From Actinomycetota bacterium (GTDB lineage: Bacteria > Cyanobacteriota > Vampirovibrionia > Obscuribacterales > Obscuribacteraceae), in the NCBI GenBank assembly GCA_903970355.1, contig CAJCIF010000435.1, positions 1 to 5,168 of the forward strand: a stretch of DNA of 5,168 nt. Direction: 5' to 3'. Positions within the stretch are counted from its first letter, which is position 1. Each line of letters starts with the position of its first letter. The notes below the pieces were generated by a model. It was not told the origin of the DNA. It saw nothing but the letters and a program-made list of their open reading frames with translations, and made no database searches. Made by a program: the position numbers and the translations under genes. Positions 1 to 5,168 of the stretch are shown piece by piece.

Positions 1-309
1 CATGCCAGACCTGTTGCAGAGGCTACCGCCTCTCCCTTCGCTCACGAGAAAAACGCGCTTGGTCCCCGGCAGCCGGAAGAACAATCCGTGAATTAAAATG
101 CCATCTGATGAAAGAAAGGATATTTCTTTGCGAGATACGCCGAAATCACTTTCGACGTTTTTCCAGGACGCTTCCAAGCCGGGTTTGTGACCAGGCTGAA
201 ACAGTATCGAACGGTAAAGGGACCATGCCATTGGTGGCGCCAGAGCTATGTATAGCACCAGTGCTAGTACAGAAAACGAGATTGCCAGTTCTTTTTGAAA
301 AGTCCTCAT
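1..309 (-). CDS. Membrane-anchored alpha/beta-hydrolase-like protein, N-terminal part (runs off left edge)
   Basis: The minus strand is open from an ATG at 309 to the window edge, giving 103 residues without a stop. Residues 8-26 form one hydrophobic segment (AISFSVLALVLYIALAPP), probably an N-terminal membrane anchor or uncleaved signal. Residues 62-90 have the usual opening of serine hydrolases of the S33/alpha-beta type: a strand reading EISFLSSDGILIHGLFF, then a short turn LPGTKR, then the strand VFLVS. This leads into SEGRGGS, where the oxyanion-hole segment (normally HG or HGxxG) is expected. Here the histidine position is glutamate. The nucleophile elbow and the rest of the catalytic triad would lie beyond position 1, so activity cannot be judged. 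No clear Shine-Dalgarno sequence precedes the ATG; an in-frame GTG three codons upstream is no better. The hydrolase fold is inferred from sequence pattern; the substrate is unknown. Confidence 0.72.
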   Translation of the reverse strand, partial: MRTFQKELAISFSVLALVLYIALAPPMAWSLYRSILFQPGHKPGLEASWKNVESDFGVSRKEISFLSSDGILIHGLFFRLPGTKRVFLVSEGRGGSLCNRSGM

Positions 310-474
310 GATAGTGAACACTTGGATTGAGAATACGATCTAGCCTAGAGCCTCCGTATCAAGCAGAGTTGTCAATCAAACACTTCATTAACTGTTCGCT
401 CGCGGCATCTGTTGCGACCTTTATACGCTCTTGATCAAGGGCCACCGTCTGAGAACTGGGATTATGTTTCTCTT

Positions 475-705
475 TTAATGGATAAGCCCCGAAACGTCTT
501 TATGCGGAGGCTTCTCGAATCTAGAACAAAAAAGTATGTAACCTCCAACTGTGTCTTTGGGTTGAGGAAACATAACATTGGCGTTTTGCACTTCTTCGTA
601 TTTCACACTCGTCTCGTCAGCTACCCAAGCGTCGCAACCGCATTCATCGACGCTCGGAATTAATGGTGTTATTTCGAAAAGAATCCTTTCAATTTGCCCA
701 CTCAT
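475..705 (-). CDS. Hypothetical protein, downstream fragment as read (76 aa)
   Basis: This frame begins with ATG at 705, overlaps the upstream fragment by 17 bases and ends with TAA at 475-477. No Shine-Dalgarno sequence precedes the ATG, so independent initiation is doubtful, and the residues from QIERIL onward read as the C-terminal part of the upstream protein. It could be translated only by coupling or frameshifting. The section ends in a GGYILFC strand and a polar tail. Confidence 0.35.
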   Translation of the reverse strand: MSGQIERILFEITPLIPSVDECGCDAWVADETSVKYEEVQNANVMFPQPKDTVGGYILFCSRFEKPPHKDVSGLIH

Positions 706-1081
706 ACATCAAGGGAGGCATTCCAGGAACTTTGTGCAGCCATTCGTAATAGGCAAAATGATCGATTCCTAGGTACATATTTCCAGCCACGCGGTCACCT
801 GCTTTTAAATTGCTATCGCGAGAGTAACGATAAGCGGAAATTTCACCAAAACTCAGTACCTGAACCTTAGCTTCTATGTCGCTAAAAACACATTCTCCAA
901 CTGCGTCATACAAGCATCCTTTGTCCGTGGCACTTAGTCTAATTGGCTCATCGCAGATCGAATATTTTTGGAACCAAAATTCCAAAGCAAATTTCACTGA
1001 TTTTCCCACAGCAAATTCCACTGCGTCATAATTACCGTCCGCTAAAATCCAAGACGATAGACCTATCGCGAAACTACTCAA
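689..1081 (-). CDS. Hypothetical protein, upstream fragment as read (130 aa)
   Basis: As the sequence stands, translation from the TTG at 1081 gives 130 residues and stops at 689-691. The strong ribosome binding site AGGGGAG eight bases upstream shows that this start is used. The final two residues (AN) are probably out-of-frame product after the frameshift. Function is unknown; there is no transmembrane segment or recognisable catalytic motif. Confidence 0.5.
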   Translation of the reverse strand: MSSFAIGLSSWILADGNYDAVEFAVGKSVKFALEFWFQKYSICDEPIRLSATDKGCLYDAVGECVFSDIEAKVQVLSFGEISAYRYSRDSNLKAGDRVAGNMYLGIDHFAYYEWLHKVPGMPPLMYEWAN

Positions 1082-1089
1082 GTGTCTGG

Positions 1090-1096
1090 CTCCCCT
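1090..1096 (-). promoter_or_regulatory. Ribosome binding site AGGGGAG for the TTG-initiated gene
   Basis: The minus strand reads AGGGGAG, eight bases before the TTG at 1081. It is the best Shine-Dalgarno match seen in the window and justifies choosing a TTG start for the gene at 689-1081. Confidence 0.65.
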
Positions 1097-1180
1097 GCTT
1101 AATCTCTTTTACGAGGACTGTCTTGTAATGGAACTTATGTCTGGCTTTTCTCGAAATGGGACACGGGGAGAGTCGGAACT

Positions 1181-2203
1181 TCAGTGCTTAATGAATTGAG
1201 TCGTGTAATACTGCACCAGGCAGCCCAGTGCACCCGGATCACTTATGGGAAGCAGATTTGCAGGACGGAATCCAGAACGGTCGGGCAGGCGTGTCCACGT
1301 TTCGATAATCGCCTGATCCGGATTTATGCCTGAAGCCTCGACAATGTTCATGTGTTGCTTTGCTTGTTTTATCCACTCTTCATCGGTGTCGGCACGTGCG
1401 CCCGTATAGATCATCCCCACCTGAAGTTTGTTGTGCCTGGCCATCTCCGTCACTTCTCGGGCAAGAGCTGTTATGGCTTCCCGATTTGGTGCGTGATTTG
1501 GACCGGTTGTGAGTGCTGCATTGCCCCAATTAAAGTCTAGTTGCACAAATGATAGGGAGTGGCCAGTCGCGTGTTGAAATTGGTTTAGCCATTCTTTATA
1601 GTCCGCCTTCCAGTGCGGTTGATTGCTGATTGAAGGAAATGGCTCGGTGTCGCCGATCACGACATTTGGAAAGGCATCTGTATAGACACTTACAATCCCG
1701 GCGGCACGTTCGGCGATATTGCTAAGCGAGCTATGACAACAGTTCTTGCCGTCATAATAGTGCCCGAACCAAAGCGGTTCATCCATGGCAATGACGTCGA
1801 GATTGCCACCAGCTTTTTTCAGCTTTGCCACCACCATTTTCGCTTGCCCCGGATCTCCGTATCCTTCCACGCCCTTGCCGCAAGGCTCTTGCCCCACCCA
1901 ATTTAGAGCCAGTATTTGAACTCCGATTTTCAAATGGCGCTGGTTGAGGTCTTCGACAATTTTGGCCAGGACATCATCTGGCACGGTCTTGAAGAAGCCG
2001 GCCGTAAAGCGCACAACCTGGACATGGCGAGCGATCTTGGCCCATTCCTGCCGGGGGGCATCAGAGGCAAATAGTTCGGTAAAGTCGTGCAAGGGAACTA
2101 GCCAAACAGATCGGTTATTTGCGGGTTCAGTTTGCGCCGAATAACAGGTACCGATTAGCAAGAAAAACGCTGATACTGCTGCAGCCAGTAATTTCATTCT
2201 CAT
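1181..2203 (-). CDS. Exported TIM-barrel, glycoside-hydrolase-like protein
   Basis: The product is 340 residues from the first ATG. The second ATG, two codons on at 2197, is the likelier start, because AAAAGG at 2205-2210 lies seven bases before it but only one base before the first; that gives 338 residues. A Sec signal peptide follows (KLLAAAVSAFFLLIGTC), with cleavage probably near residues 22-24; a Cys at 20 is not in a good lipobox. The rest alternates short hydrophobic strands with helices as in an eight-stranded barrel: WLVPL (34-38), VQVVRF (61-66), KIGVQILAL (92-100), LDVIAMDEP (135-143), VVIGDTEP (181-188), LSFVQLDFNW (217-226), LQVGMIYTG (260-268) and AIIETWTRLP (298-307). Glu142, Glu187 and Glu301 sit at strand ends, where glycoside hydrolases carry catalytic acids. 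Four cysteines (108, 155, 156, 328) could form disulfides in the periplasm or outside. The fold is inferred; substrate and family are not recognised. It appears to be a single-gene unit. Confidence 0.8.
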   Translation of the reverse strand: MRMKLLAAAVSAFFLLIGTCYSAQTEPANNRSVWLVPLHDFTELFASDAPRQEWAKIARHVQVVRFTAGFFKTVPDDVLAKIVEDLNQRHLKIGVQILALNWVGQEPCGKGVEGYGDPGQAKMVVAKLKKAGGNLDVIAMDEPLWFGHYYDGKNCCHSSLSNIAERAAGIVSVYTDAFPNVVIGDTEPFPSISNQPHWKADYKEWLNQFQHATGHSLSFVQLDFNWGNAALTTGPNHAPNREAITALAREVTEMARHNKLQVGMIYTGARADTDEEWIKQAKQHMNIVEASGINPDQAIIETWTRLPDRSGFRPANLLPISDPGALGCLVQYYTTQFIKH

Positions 2204-2204
2204 G

Positions 2205-2210
2205 CCTTTT
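2205..2210 (-). promoter_or_regulatory. Ribosome binding site deciding the start of the exported barrel protein
   Basis: AAAAGG on the minus strand lies seven bases from the ATG at 2197 and only one base from the ATG at 2203, favouring the shorter product starting MKLLAAAV. A second purine block, GAGGGAG, lies about 14 bases before the first ATG, which is rather far for efficient initiation. Confidence 0.45.
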
Positions 2211-2355
2211 CGTTAAACTCCCTCGTTAGTTTTCGCTGAGGTTAACATAGAAGTACGCCGCTGGGTTGCGAAGTTATTCAGAACTTAGGACAAGTAATCG
2301 CGCGTAACTACCCTTTAAACGAGCTATGTGCCCCGAGTTTCGGAGTTCGACCACC

Positions 2356-3432
2356 TCAACGTTCTTTTCCTAAGAGATGTCCAGTAAGCGCAAGTTCCTG
2401 AGCTGTACTGCGCAGGCTTATGATAAAAGTATGAAAGCGCATAACGTCATCAGGCGCACATTGGCTAGCCACATCGGAGAAACCTTTTGTTGCAAGTTTA
2501 TGATCGAGCGCGGACAACGGTTCTTCAAGATTGAAAAATCCGGGGTCTGCATCAGGACCCCAGGGCACAGTCACCACTCTATCAAATGCAATTGATGTCG
2601 CATTTAACAATTGCTCAACCTCAGGGTTTGCGGCTTGCTCCAGTTTTTGATCGATGATCGCACGTGTGGCTAACTCCATTCCGTCAACGCCCTGTCGGAT
2701 CAATCGTAGTTGGCCAATGGTGGCAGCAATCAATTCGTCTGAAAATCCTGCGTCAGCATGTTCGTAAGAAGCTTGCTGCCGAATTTCATAGATCTGGCGC
2801 CGCGTTTCACGCACCTTTGCCAGCAAATCCTCAATATCTGGCGTCGTCCCGGTTTTGTATCTATCTATAACTGCTTTGAACACCATATATGCTGCGGAGT
2901 ATCCTTGCTGAATTTCCCTAAGTAGTTGCCGGCGCGCGCGAGATGGCCATAATACTTTTGCAACCATGAGAGCCACCACAATTCCAATTGATACCTCTAA
3001 AAAGCGCTCCATAGCTGTAGCCCACGGTGATGCTAATCTTGTGCCGAGCATCACGCTTATCACCGTAGAGCCAGCAAGCCTATAGCTATCCCGAAGGCGC
3101 TGCGGCGTGCAACAAAGCACAGCGACACTGATTGCCACTGCCACCGACAAGTAGGCGTTGCCCTCAATACCTATCATCAACGCCCCTACTACCGCACCAA
3201 TTGCGGTAGCTATCAATCGCCCCGACGAAGCTTTCACCGTGGCTCCCATATGCGACTGCAGCACAATGATAGAACTAATCGCTGCCCAGTAACCCTGTGC
3301 TAAGCCCAACGCCTTCGTGAGATATAAGGACAACAGTGCTGCAGCACCAGTTCGAAAGGCCTGTTTGAAGTGAGAAGCGTTGCGCTCCCAGAACTTAGGA
3401 GAGATCACGAAAAAGCGCTCCGATTTAGACAC
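2356..3432 (-). CDS. FUSC family inner-membrane protein (aromatic acid/fusaric acid exporter-like)
   Basis: This 358-residue product belongs to the fusaric acid resistance / aromatic acid exporter superfamily. The N-terminal half holds about six membrane helices (roughly 28-45, 48-62, 73-90, 93-109, 118-135, 146-163). Characteristic signs are YWAAISSIIVLQ in the second helix, the following GRLIATAIGAVVGAL, and MERFLEVSIGIVVAL leading to VLWPSRARR at the end of the last helix. The remainder is a charged, helical cytoplasmic domain. Full-length AaeB-type pumps are roughly twice this length with two such halves, so this is a single-module member that may act as a dimer. Family members are linked to efflux of aromatic acids, but the substrate here is unknown. 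The GTG at 3432 is the most upstream start but has poorly placed Shine-Dalgarno sequences; GTG at 3408 (Val9) has GGAG nine bases upstream and may be the real start (350 residues). The neighbouring PH-like membrane protein gene ends 46 bases upstream. Confidence 0.88.
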   Translation of the reverse strand: MSKSERFFVISPKFWERNASHFKQAFRTGAAALLSLYLTKALGLAQGYWAAISSIIVLQSHMGATVKASSGRLIATAIGAVVGALMIGIEGNAYLSVAVAISVAVLCCTPQRLRDSYRLAGSTVISVMLGTRLASPWATAMERFLEVSIGIVVALMVAKVLWPSRARRQLLREIQQGYSAAYMVFKAVIDRYKTGTTPDIEDLLAKVRETRRQIYEIRQQASYEHADAGFSDELIAATIGQLRLIRQGVDGMELATRAIIDQKLEQAANPEVEQLLNATSIAFDRVVTVPWGPDADPGFFNLEEPLSALDHKLATKGFSDVASQCAPDDVMRFHTFIISLRSTAQELALTGHLLGKER

Positions 3433-3478
3433 CCTTGTAAATATAATCCTGCACCGGCCTTATTTGACCTCGCTTCAA

Positions 3479-3967
3479 TCACGGTGCAATCGGTTTTATA
3501 AAAGTCTCAATGCGAATCTGAATAGCATGTGCTTCTGCTCGGGACGTATAGGGAAAAGTAAGGGGCCGGTCAACTCCTGCAATCTCTAATTCAGTCCTAT
3601 AAACTGTGCGGTTTGGCATGTTGTCTCGATACTCCATTTTATTTTCCAACGAGGTTTTGAGGCCAACTAGCAAACATTCCTGCCTTTTTAAAGTTCCAAG
3701 CCAAGGTTTACATTGCCAGATAACTTTTCCACTTTTCCTATCTAGGGTTACTTCGATCGTTTCCCCGTTCGAAATGGCGAGTCTAGCAAAAGTGAAGGCG
3801 AAGGCACCAAAAATGAGTAAGGAGAGGCAGCCCGATAAAGTACCTAAAAATAAAACCGAAAAGGCGGCGAGAACTGCAAAAATAATTGACACCACGCCTA
3901 AAACAATTGCATGAATAGGGGATCTTGAAACTATAGTCATTTTGTCAGTGGTTTCTTCGATTTTCAT
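3479..3967 (-). CDS. Two-helix membrane protein with PH-like C-terminal domain
   Basis: The frame is open from a TTG at 4093 (204 residues), but the ATG at 3967 is preferred and gives 162 residues. The extra 42 residues look non-coding (rich in Cys, Ser and Phe), with no ribosome binding site before the TTG. The ATG at 3967 also lacks a clear Shine-Dalgarno sequence. The product opens with a short strand (MKIEETTDKMTIVSRSP), followed by two closely spaced membrane helices (about 18-40 and 43-64). A soluble beta-rich domain then runs from about 69: TIEVTLDRKSGKVIWQ, LKRQECLLVGLKT, TVYRTELEIAG, and a final helix AEAHAIQIRIETFIK. This strand-strand-helix order, with a hydrophobic hairpin inserted early, resembles uncharacterised bacterial PH-like membrane proteins; that comparison is inference. 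It lies 46 bases before the FUSC gene on the same strand and could be co-transcribed with it. Function is unknown. Confidence 0.75.
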   Translation of the reverse strand: MKIEETTDKMTIVSRSPIHAIVLGVVSIIFAVLAAFSVLFLGTLSGCLSLLIFGAFAFTFARLAISNGETIEVTLDRKSGKVIWQCKPWLGTLKRQECLLVGLKTSLENKMEYRDNMPNRTVYRTELEIAGVDRPLTFPYTSRAEAHAIQIRIETFIKPIAP

Positions 3968-4101
3968 GAATTCACAAAGCTTTCGAGCTAATTTGGACCA
4001 TTTTACTAGTTCAAGAGGTTTGCAGGAGAAACAAGTTCGGTTTTCTCCATCTGCGAAAGATGAACAATGCGCAAAGATAAAACCAGAGATCAACCGCGCC
4101 G

Positions 4102-4135
4102 ATCACACACCCAGGCGAGGATATGAGAGTGTGAT
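4102..4135. repeat. Inverted repeat ATCACAC / GTGTGAT in the divergent intergenic region
   Basis: ATCACAC at 4102-4108 is matched by GTGTGAT at 4129-4135, with 20 bases between the arms. It lies between two divergent genes, upstream of the TATAAT box at 4161, where an operator or activator site could be. Seven-base arms occur by chance at this spacing, so regulation is only a possibility. Confidence 0.25.
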
Positions 4136-4160
4136 GGTCATCTGCGTGAATTCAAGGGCG

Positions 4161-4166
4161 TATAAT
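4161..4166 (+). promoter_or_regulatory. Candidate sigma-70 -10 box (TATAAT)
   Basis: A perfect TATAAT begins 32 bases before the ATG at 4193, predicting a transcript start near 4173 and a leader of about 20 bases. No convincing TTGACA-like -35 element is found 16-18 bases upstream (the 17-base position reads TCATCT), and there is no TG extension. The promoter would be weak or need an activator. Confidence 0.45.
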
Positions 4167-4192
4167 GCTCAATCTCGGATTGTGTAGGCCCC

Positions 4193-4792
4193 ATGTCACT
4201 GTTTCAAACTCTCGTTCTTATCTGCCTTGCAGGAGCAAGCGCGACAGCAGATATTGGTGTCAAACCAAGAAAGTTTGTTTCTTTCAGCGAACACCAGCAG
4301 ATAGCGGTTACGTATGCCGATAGAAATCAGGAAAGACAACTGCAAGATTTAACCGGGCTCTGGGACAGTTATATTGCCAAAAACGGCAAGTTATCGCATT
4401 TGCAGAAAACTTCTGGTGACAAGCATTTACTTTCGAAAGTGCTTGTTGCATCCATTAACAATGCACCTTTGGACAATGAATCACCTACTGAAGCGGGTGT
4501 GATAATCAACCGATTGCGACCTGTTTCAGATGAATTGGTCGACTGCTATCGCTACTATAGAGATTTGACTTACGCAGTTAGTAGCTTCTATCGAAAGAGC
4601 TCCCATACACATCCAGTCACCAATCTCGAGATGGATCTTCAATCCAAAGTATCTGCCTCTTATTCAATGGGGCCGATGAAAACAGAGGCCGAGCGCTTTC
4701 GAGCAGATCTAGTTCAATTGTGCGGGCGAAGAGCTGTTGATAAGTTAGATGCGAGCTTTGCAAAAAGCGGTATGTACTTTCCAAAAGATTGA
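4193..4792 (+). CDS. Exported protein of unknown function (199 aa)
   Basis: This is the only plus-strand gene I accept. The ATG at 4193 is preceded by a weak AGG four bases upstream; a TAA at 4163-4165 in the same frame rules out a much longer start. Residues 5-19 form a hydrophobic signal peptide ending in the good signal-peptidase site ATA, with cleavage after residue 19. Its N-region carries no Lys or Arg, which is unusual. The mature part is about 180 residues, polar and mostly helical in character. Its two cysteines, 118 (in LVDCYRYYRDL) and 177 (in LVQLCGRRA), are probably paired in a disulfide in the periplasm. No enzymatic motif, membrane helix or sorting signal is visible. It is divergent from the PH-like membrane gene and convergent with the TPR-like gene, so it is probably transcribed alone from the TATAAT promoter at 4161. 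I do not recognise its family. Confidence 0.75.
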   Translation: MSLFQTLVLICLAGASATADIGVKPRKFVSFSEHQQIAVTYADRNQERQLQDLTGLWDSYIAKNGKLSHLQKTSGDKHLLSKVLVASINNAPLDNESPTEAGVIINRLRPVSDELVDCYRYYRDLTYAVSSFYRKSSHTHPVTNLEMDLQSKVSASYSMGPMKTEAERFRADLVQLCGRRAVDKLDASFAKSGMYFPKD

Positions 4793-4806
4793 TTGATTCA
4801 AGGCAA

Positions 4807-5168
4807 TCAGACTGGCATTTGAATCTTGAAGTGAAACAAGCTGGAGGCTCTTAGTTCCACAATTTCGATATCGTCCTCGTGATCGCACCATTTGCGATTG
4901 CGGCTGTAAATTCGTCCAAGTTCGCGAGCGTGAATGTTTTCGATTCGCTCGTTAAGCGCTTCCACTCTTTCAAGATCGCCCGGCTTGTTTCGGGCTTTAA
5001 GCATATCGGCTAAATCACGCAAATACGGAATTAGCGCCGGGCTATTGCGTCCCTCTTTGGCATCAATCTCACCAATCATTTTCTGAAAGGCTTTATCTGC
5101 CTTGTCGTATTGTTTCTTTGAAACGCAACTACGGATTTCTGTATCTTGGTGTTGATAGGGAGCGCGTC
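4807..5168 (-). CDS. TPR-like protein, C-terminal part (runs off right edge)
   Basis: The minus-strand frame stays open from the right edge to a TGA at 4807-4809, giving 119 residues. An internal ATG at 5079 would give 90 residues, but the upstream codons are coding-like and continue the same helical pattern, so that ATG is probably not the start. The sequence alternates amphipathic helices: KKQYDKADKAFQKMIGEID, then SPALIPYLRDLADMLKARN, then DLERVEALNERIENIHAREL. Their spacing of about 42 residues, with Tyr/Leu/Ala at helix-packing positions, is typical of tetratricopeptide repeats, which mediate protein-protein contacts. A non-repeat tail of about 35 residues follows. Whether the missing N-terminus holds a signal peptide, a catalytic domain or more repeats cannot be seen. 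It converges with the exported-protein gene, with 14 bases between the stop codons. Confidence 0.7.
   Translation of the reverse strand, partial: RAPYQHQDTEIRSCVSKKQYDKADKAFQKMIGEIDAKEGRNSPALIPYLRDLADMLKARNKPGDLERVEALNERIENIHARELGRIYSRNRKWCDHEDDIEIVELRASSLFHFKIQMPV

Larger units (their letters stand above)
475..1081 (-). pseudogene. Hypothetical protein gene split by an apparent single-base frameshift
   Basis: Two overlapping minus-strand frames read as one protein. The first (TTG start at 1081, stop at 689) ends PPLMYEWAN. The second frame carries GQIERILFEITPLIP over the same bases. Removing one G from the GGG at 697-699 joins them as PPLMYEWQIERILFEITP, about 201 residues in all. The joined sequence is smooth: aromatic-rich, beta-type segments with WILADGNYD near residues 11-19, FALEFW near 31-36, YLGIDHFAYYEWL near 103-115, and a C-terminal GGYILFC strand. 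No signal peptide or membrane segment is present, so it is probably cytoplasmic. The TTG start is supported by AGGGGAG at 1090-1096, eight bases upstream, and an in-frame TAA lies further upstream. I loosely recall similar uncharacterised bacterial proteins with a W..xDGNYxxFxVG opening, but cannot name a family. A sequencing error, a recent mutation or two genuine coupled genes are all possible. Confidence 0.6.

Noticed and set aside
253..266. Inverted repeat TAGCAC-CA-GTGCTA
   Set aside because: It lies inside the hydrolase membrane-anchor coding sequence and is short; no regulatory role is supported.
108..311. Plus-strand open frame of 67 codons
   Set aside because: It lies antisense to the alpha/beta-hydrolase reading frame, which has recognisable hydrolase features; its own product is low in recognisable structure.
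370..375. Consensus TTGACA on the minus strand upstream of the hydrolase gene
   Set aside because: No acceptable -10 box is found 15-19 bases downstream, so no promoter is called.
430..439. Perfect palindrome CTTGATCAAG
   Set aside because: Ten-base palindromes are expected several times in 5 kb by chance, and no partner element is near.
2331..2345. Hairpin CCCCGA-GTT-TCGGAG about 11 bases (from 2344 back) past the FUSC stop codon
   Set aside because: The stem is six pairs including a G-T wobble, and no T-run follows on the minus strand, so it is not a convincing intrinsic terminator.
2279..3400. Twelve-base direct repeat CAGAACTTAGGA at 2279-2290 and 3389-3400
   Set aside because: One shared 12-mer in about 5 kb is near chance expectation; the copies have no common flanks and one lies inside the FUSC gene.
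3968..4093. Upstream extension of the PH-like membrane protein to a TTG at 4093
   Set aside because: No ribosome binding site is seen before the TTG, and the added residues look like translated intergenic sequence; the ATG at 3967 begins exactly where the protein-like pattern begins.
4790..4809. TGATTG / CAATCA inverted repeat between the two convergent genes
   Set aside because: The six-base stem is A+T-rich with an eight-base loop and no T-run on either strand; the arms also include the stop codons of both genes. Too weak to call a bidirectional terminator.

Overview
The window looks like a stretch of a Gram-negative bacterial chromosome, probably proteobacterial. Base composition appears moderate by eye (about 45-50 % G+C, not counted). 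The lineage guess rests on Sec-type signal peptides and a FUSC-type inner-membrane protein; nothing here identifies a genus. I see no rRNA, tRNA, insertion sequence, CRISPR array, phage gene or tandem repeat.

Layout, left to right. (1) Positions 1-309, minus strand: the first 103 codons of a membrane-anchored alpha/beta-hydrolase-like protein whose catalytic part lies beyond the left edge. (2) 475-1081, minus: a hypothetical protein split into two overlapping frames; one extra G around 697-699 would explain the split, and repairing it gives about 201 residues. (3) 1181-2203, minus: an exported protein of about 338 residues that reads like a TIM-barrel glycoside-hydrolase-type enzyme. (4) 2356-3432, minus: a single-module FUSC family membrane protein, related to the aromatic acid/fusaric acid exporters. 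(5) 3479-3967, minus: a two-helix membrane protein with a beta-rich, PH-like tail. (6) 4193-4792, plus: an exported protein of unknown function, with a TATAAT box 27 bases before its start codon. (7) 4807-5168, minus: the C-terminal 119 residues of a TPR-like protein whose start lies beyond the right edge.

Five consecutive genes share the minus strand, but the gaps between them (46 to about 165 bases) and their unrelated functions suggest mostly independent units. Only the PH-like gene and the FUSC gene, 46 bases apart, could plausibly be co-transcribed. The 3968-4192 interval is divergent and probably carries promoters for both sides. Genes 6 and 7 converge with 14 bases between their stops.

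I do not see a coherent new multi-gene system. The items most worth following up are the frameshifted gene, the barrel-type exported protein that I cannot assign to a family, and the two edge-truncated genes.
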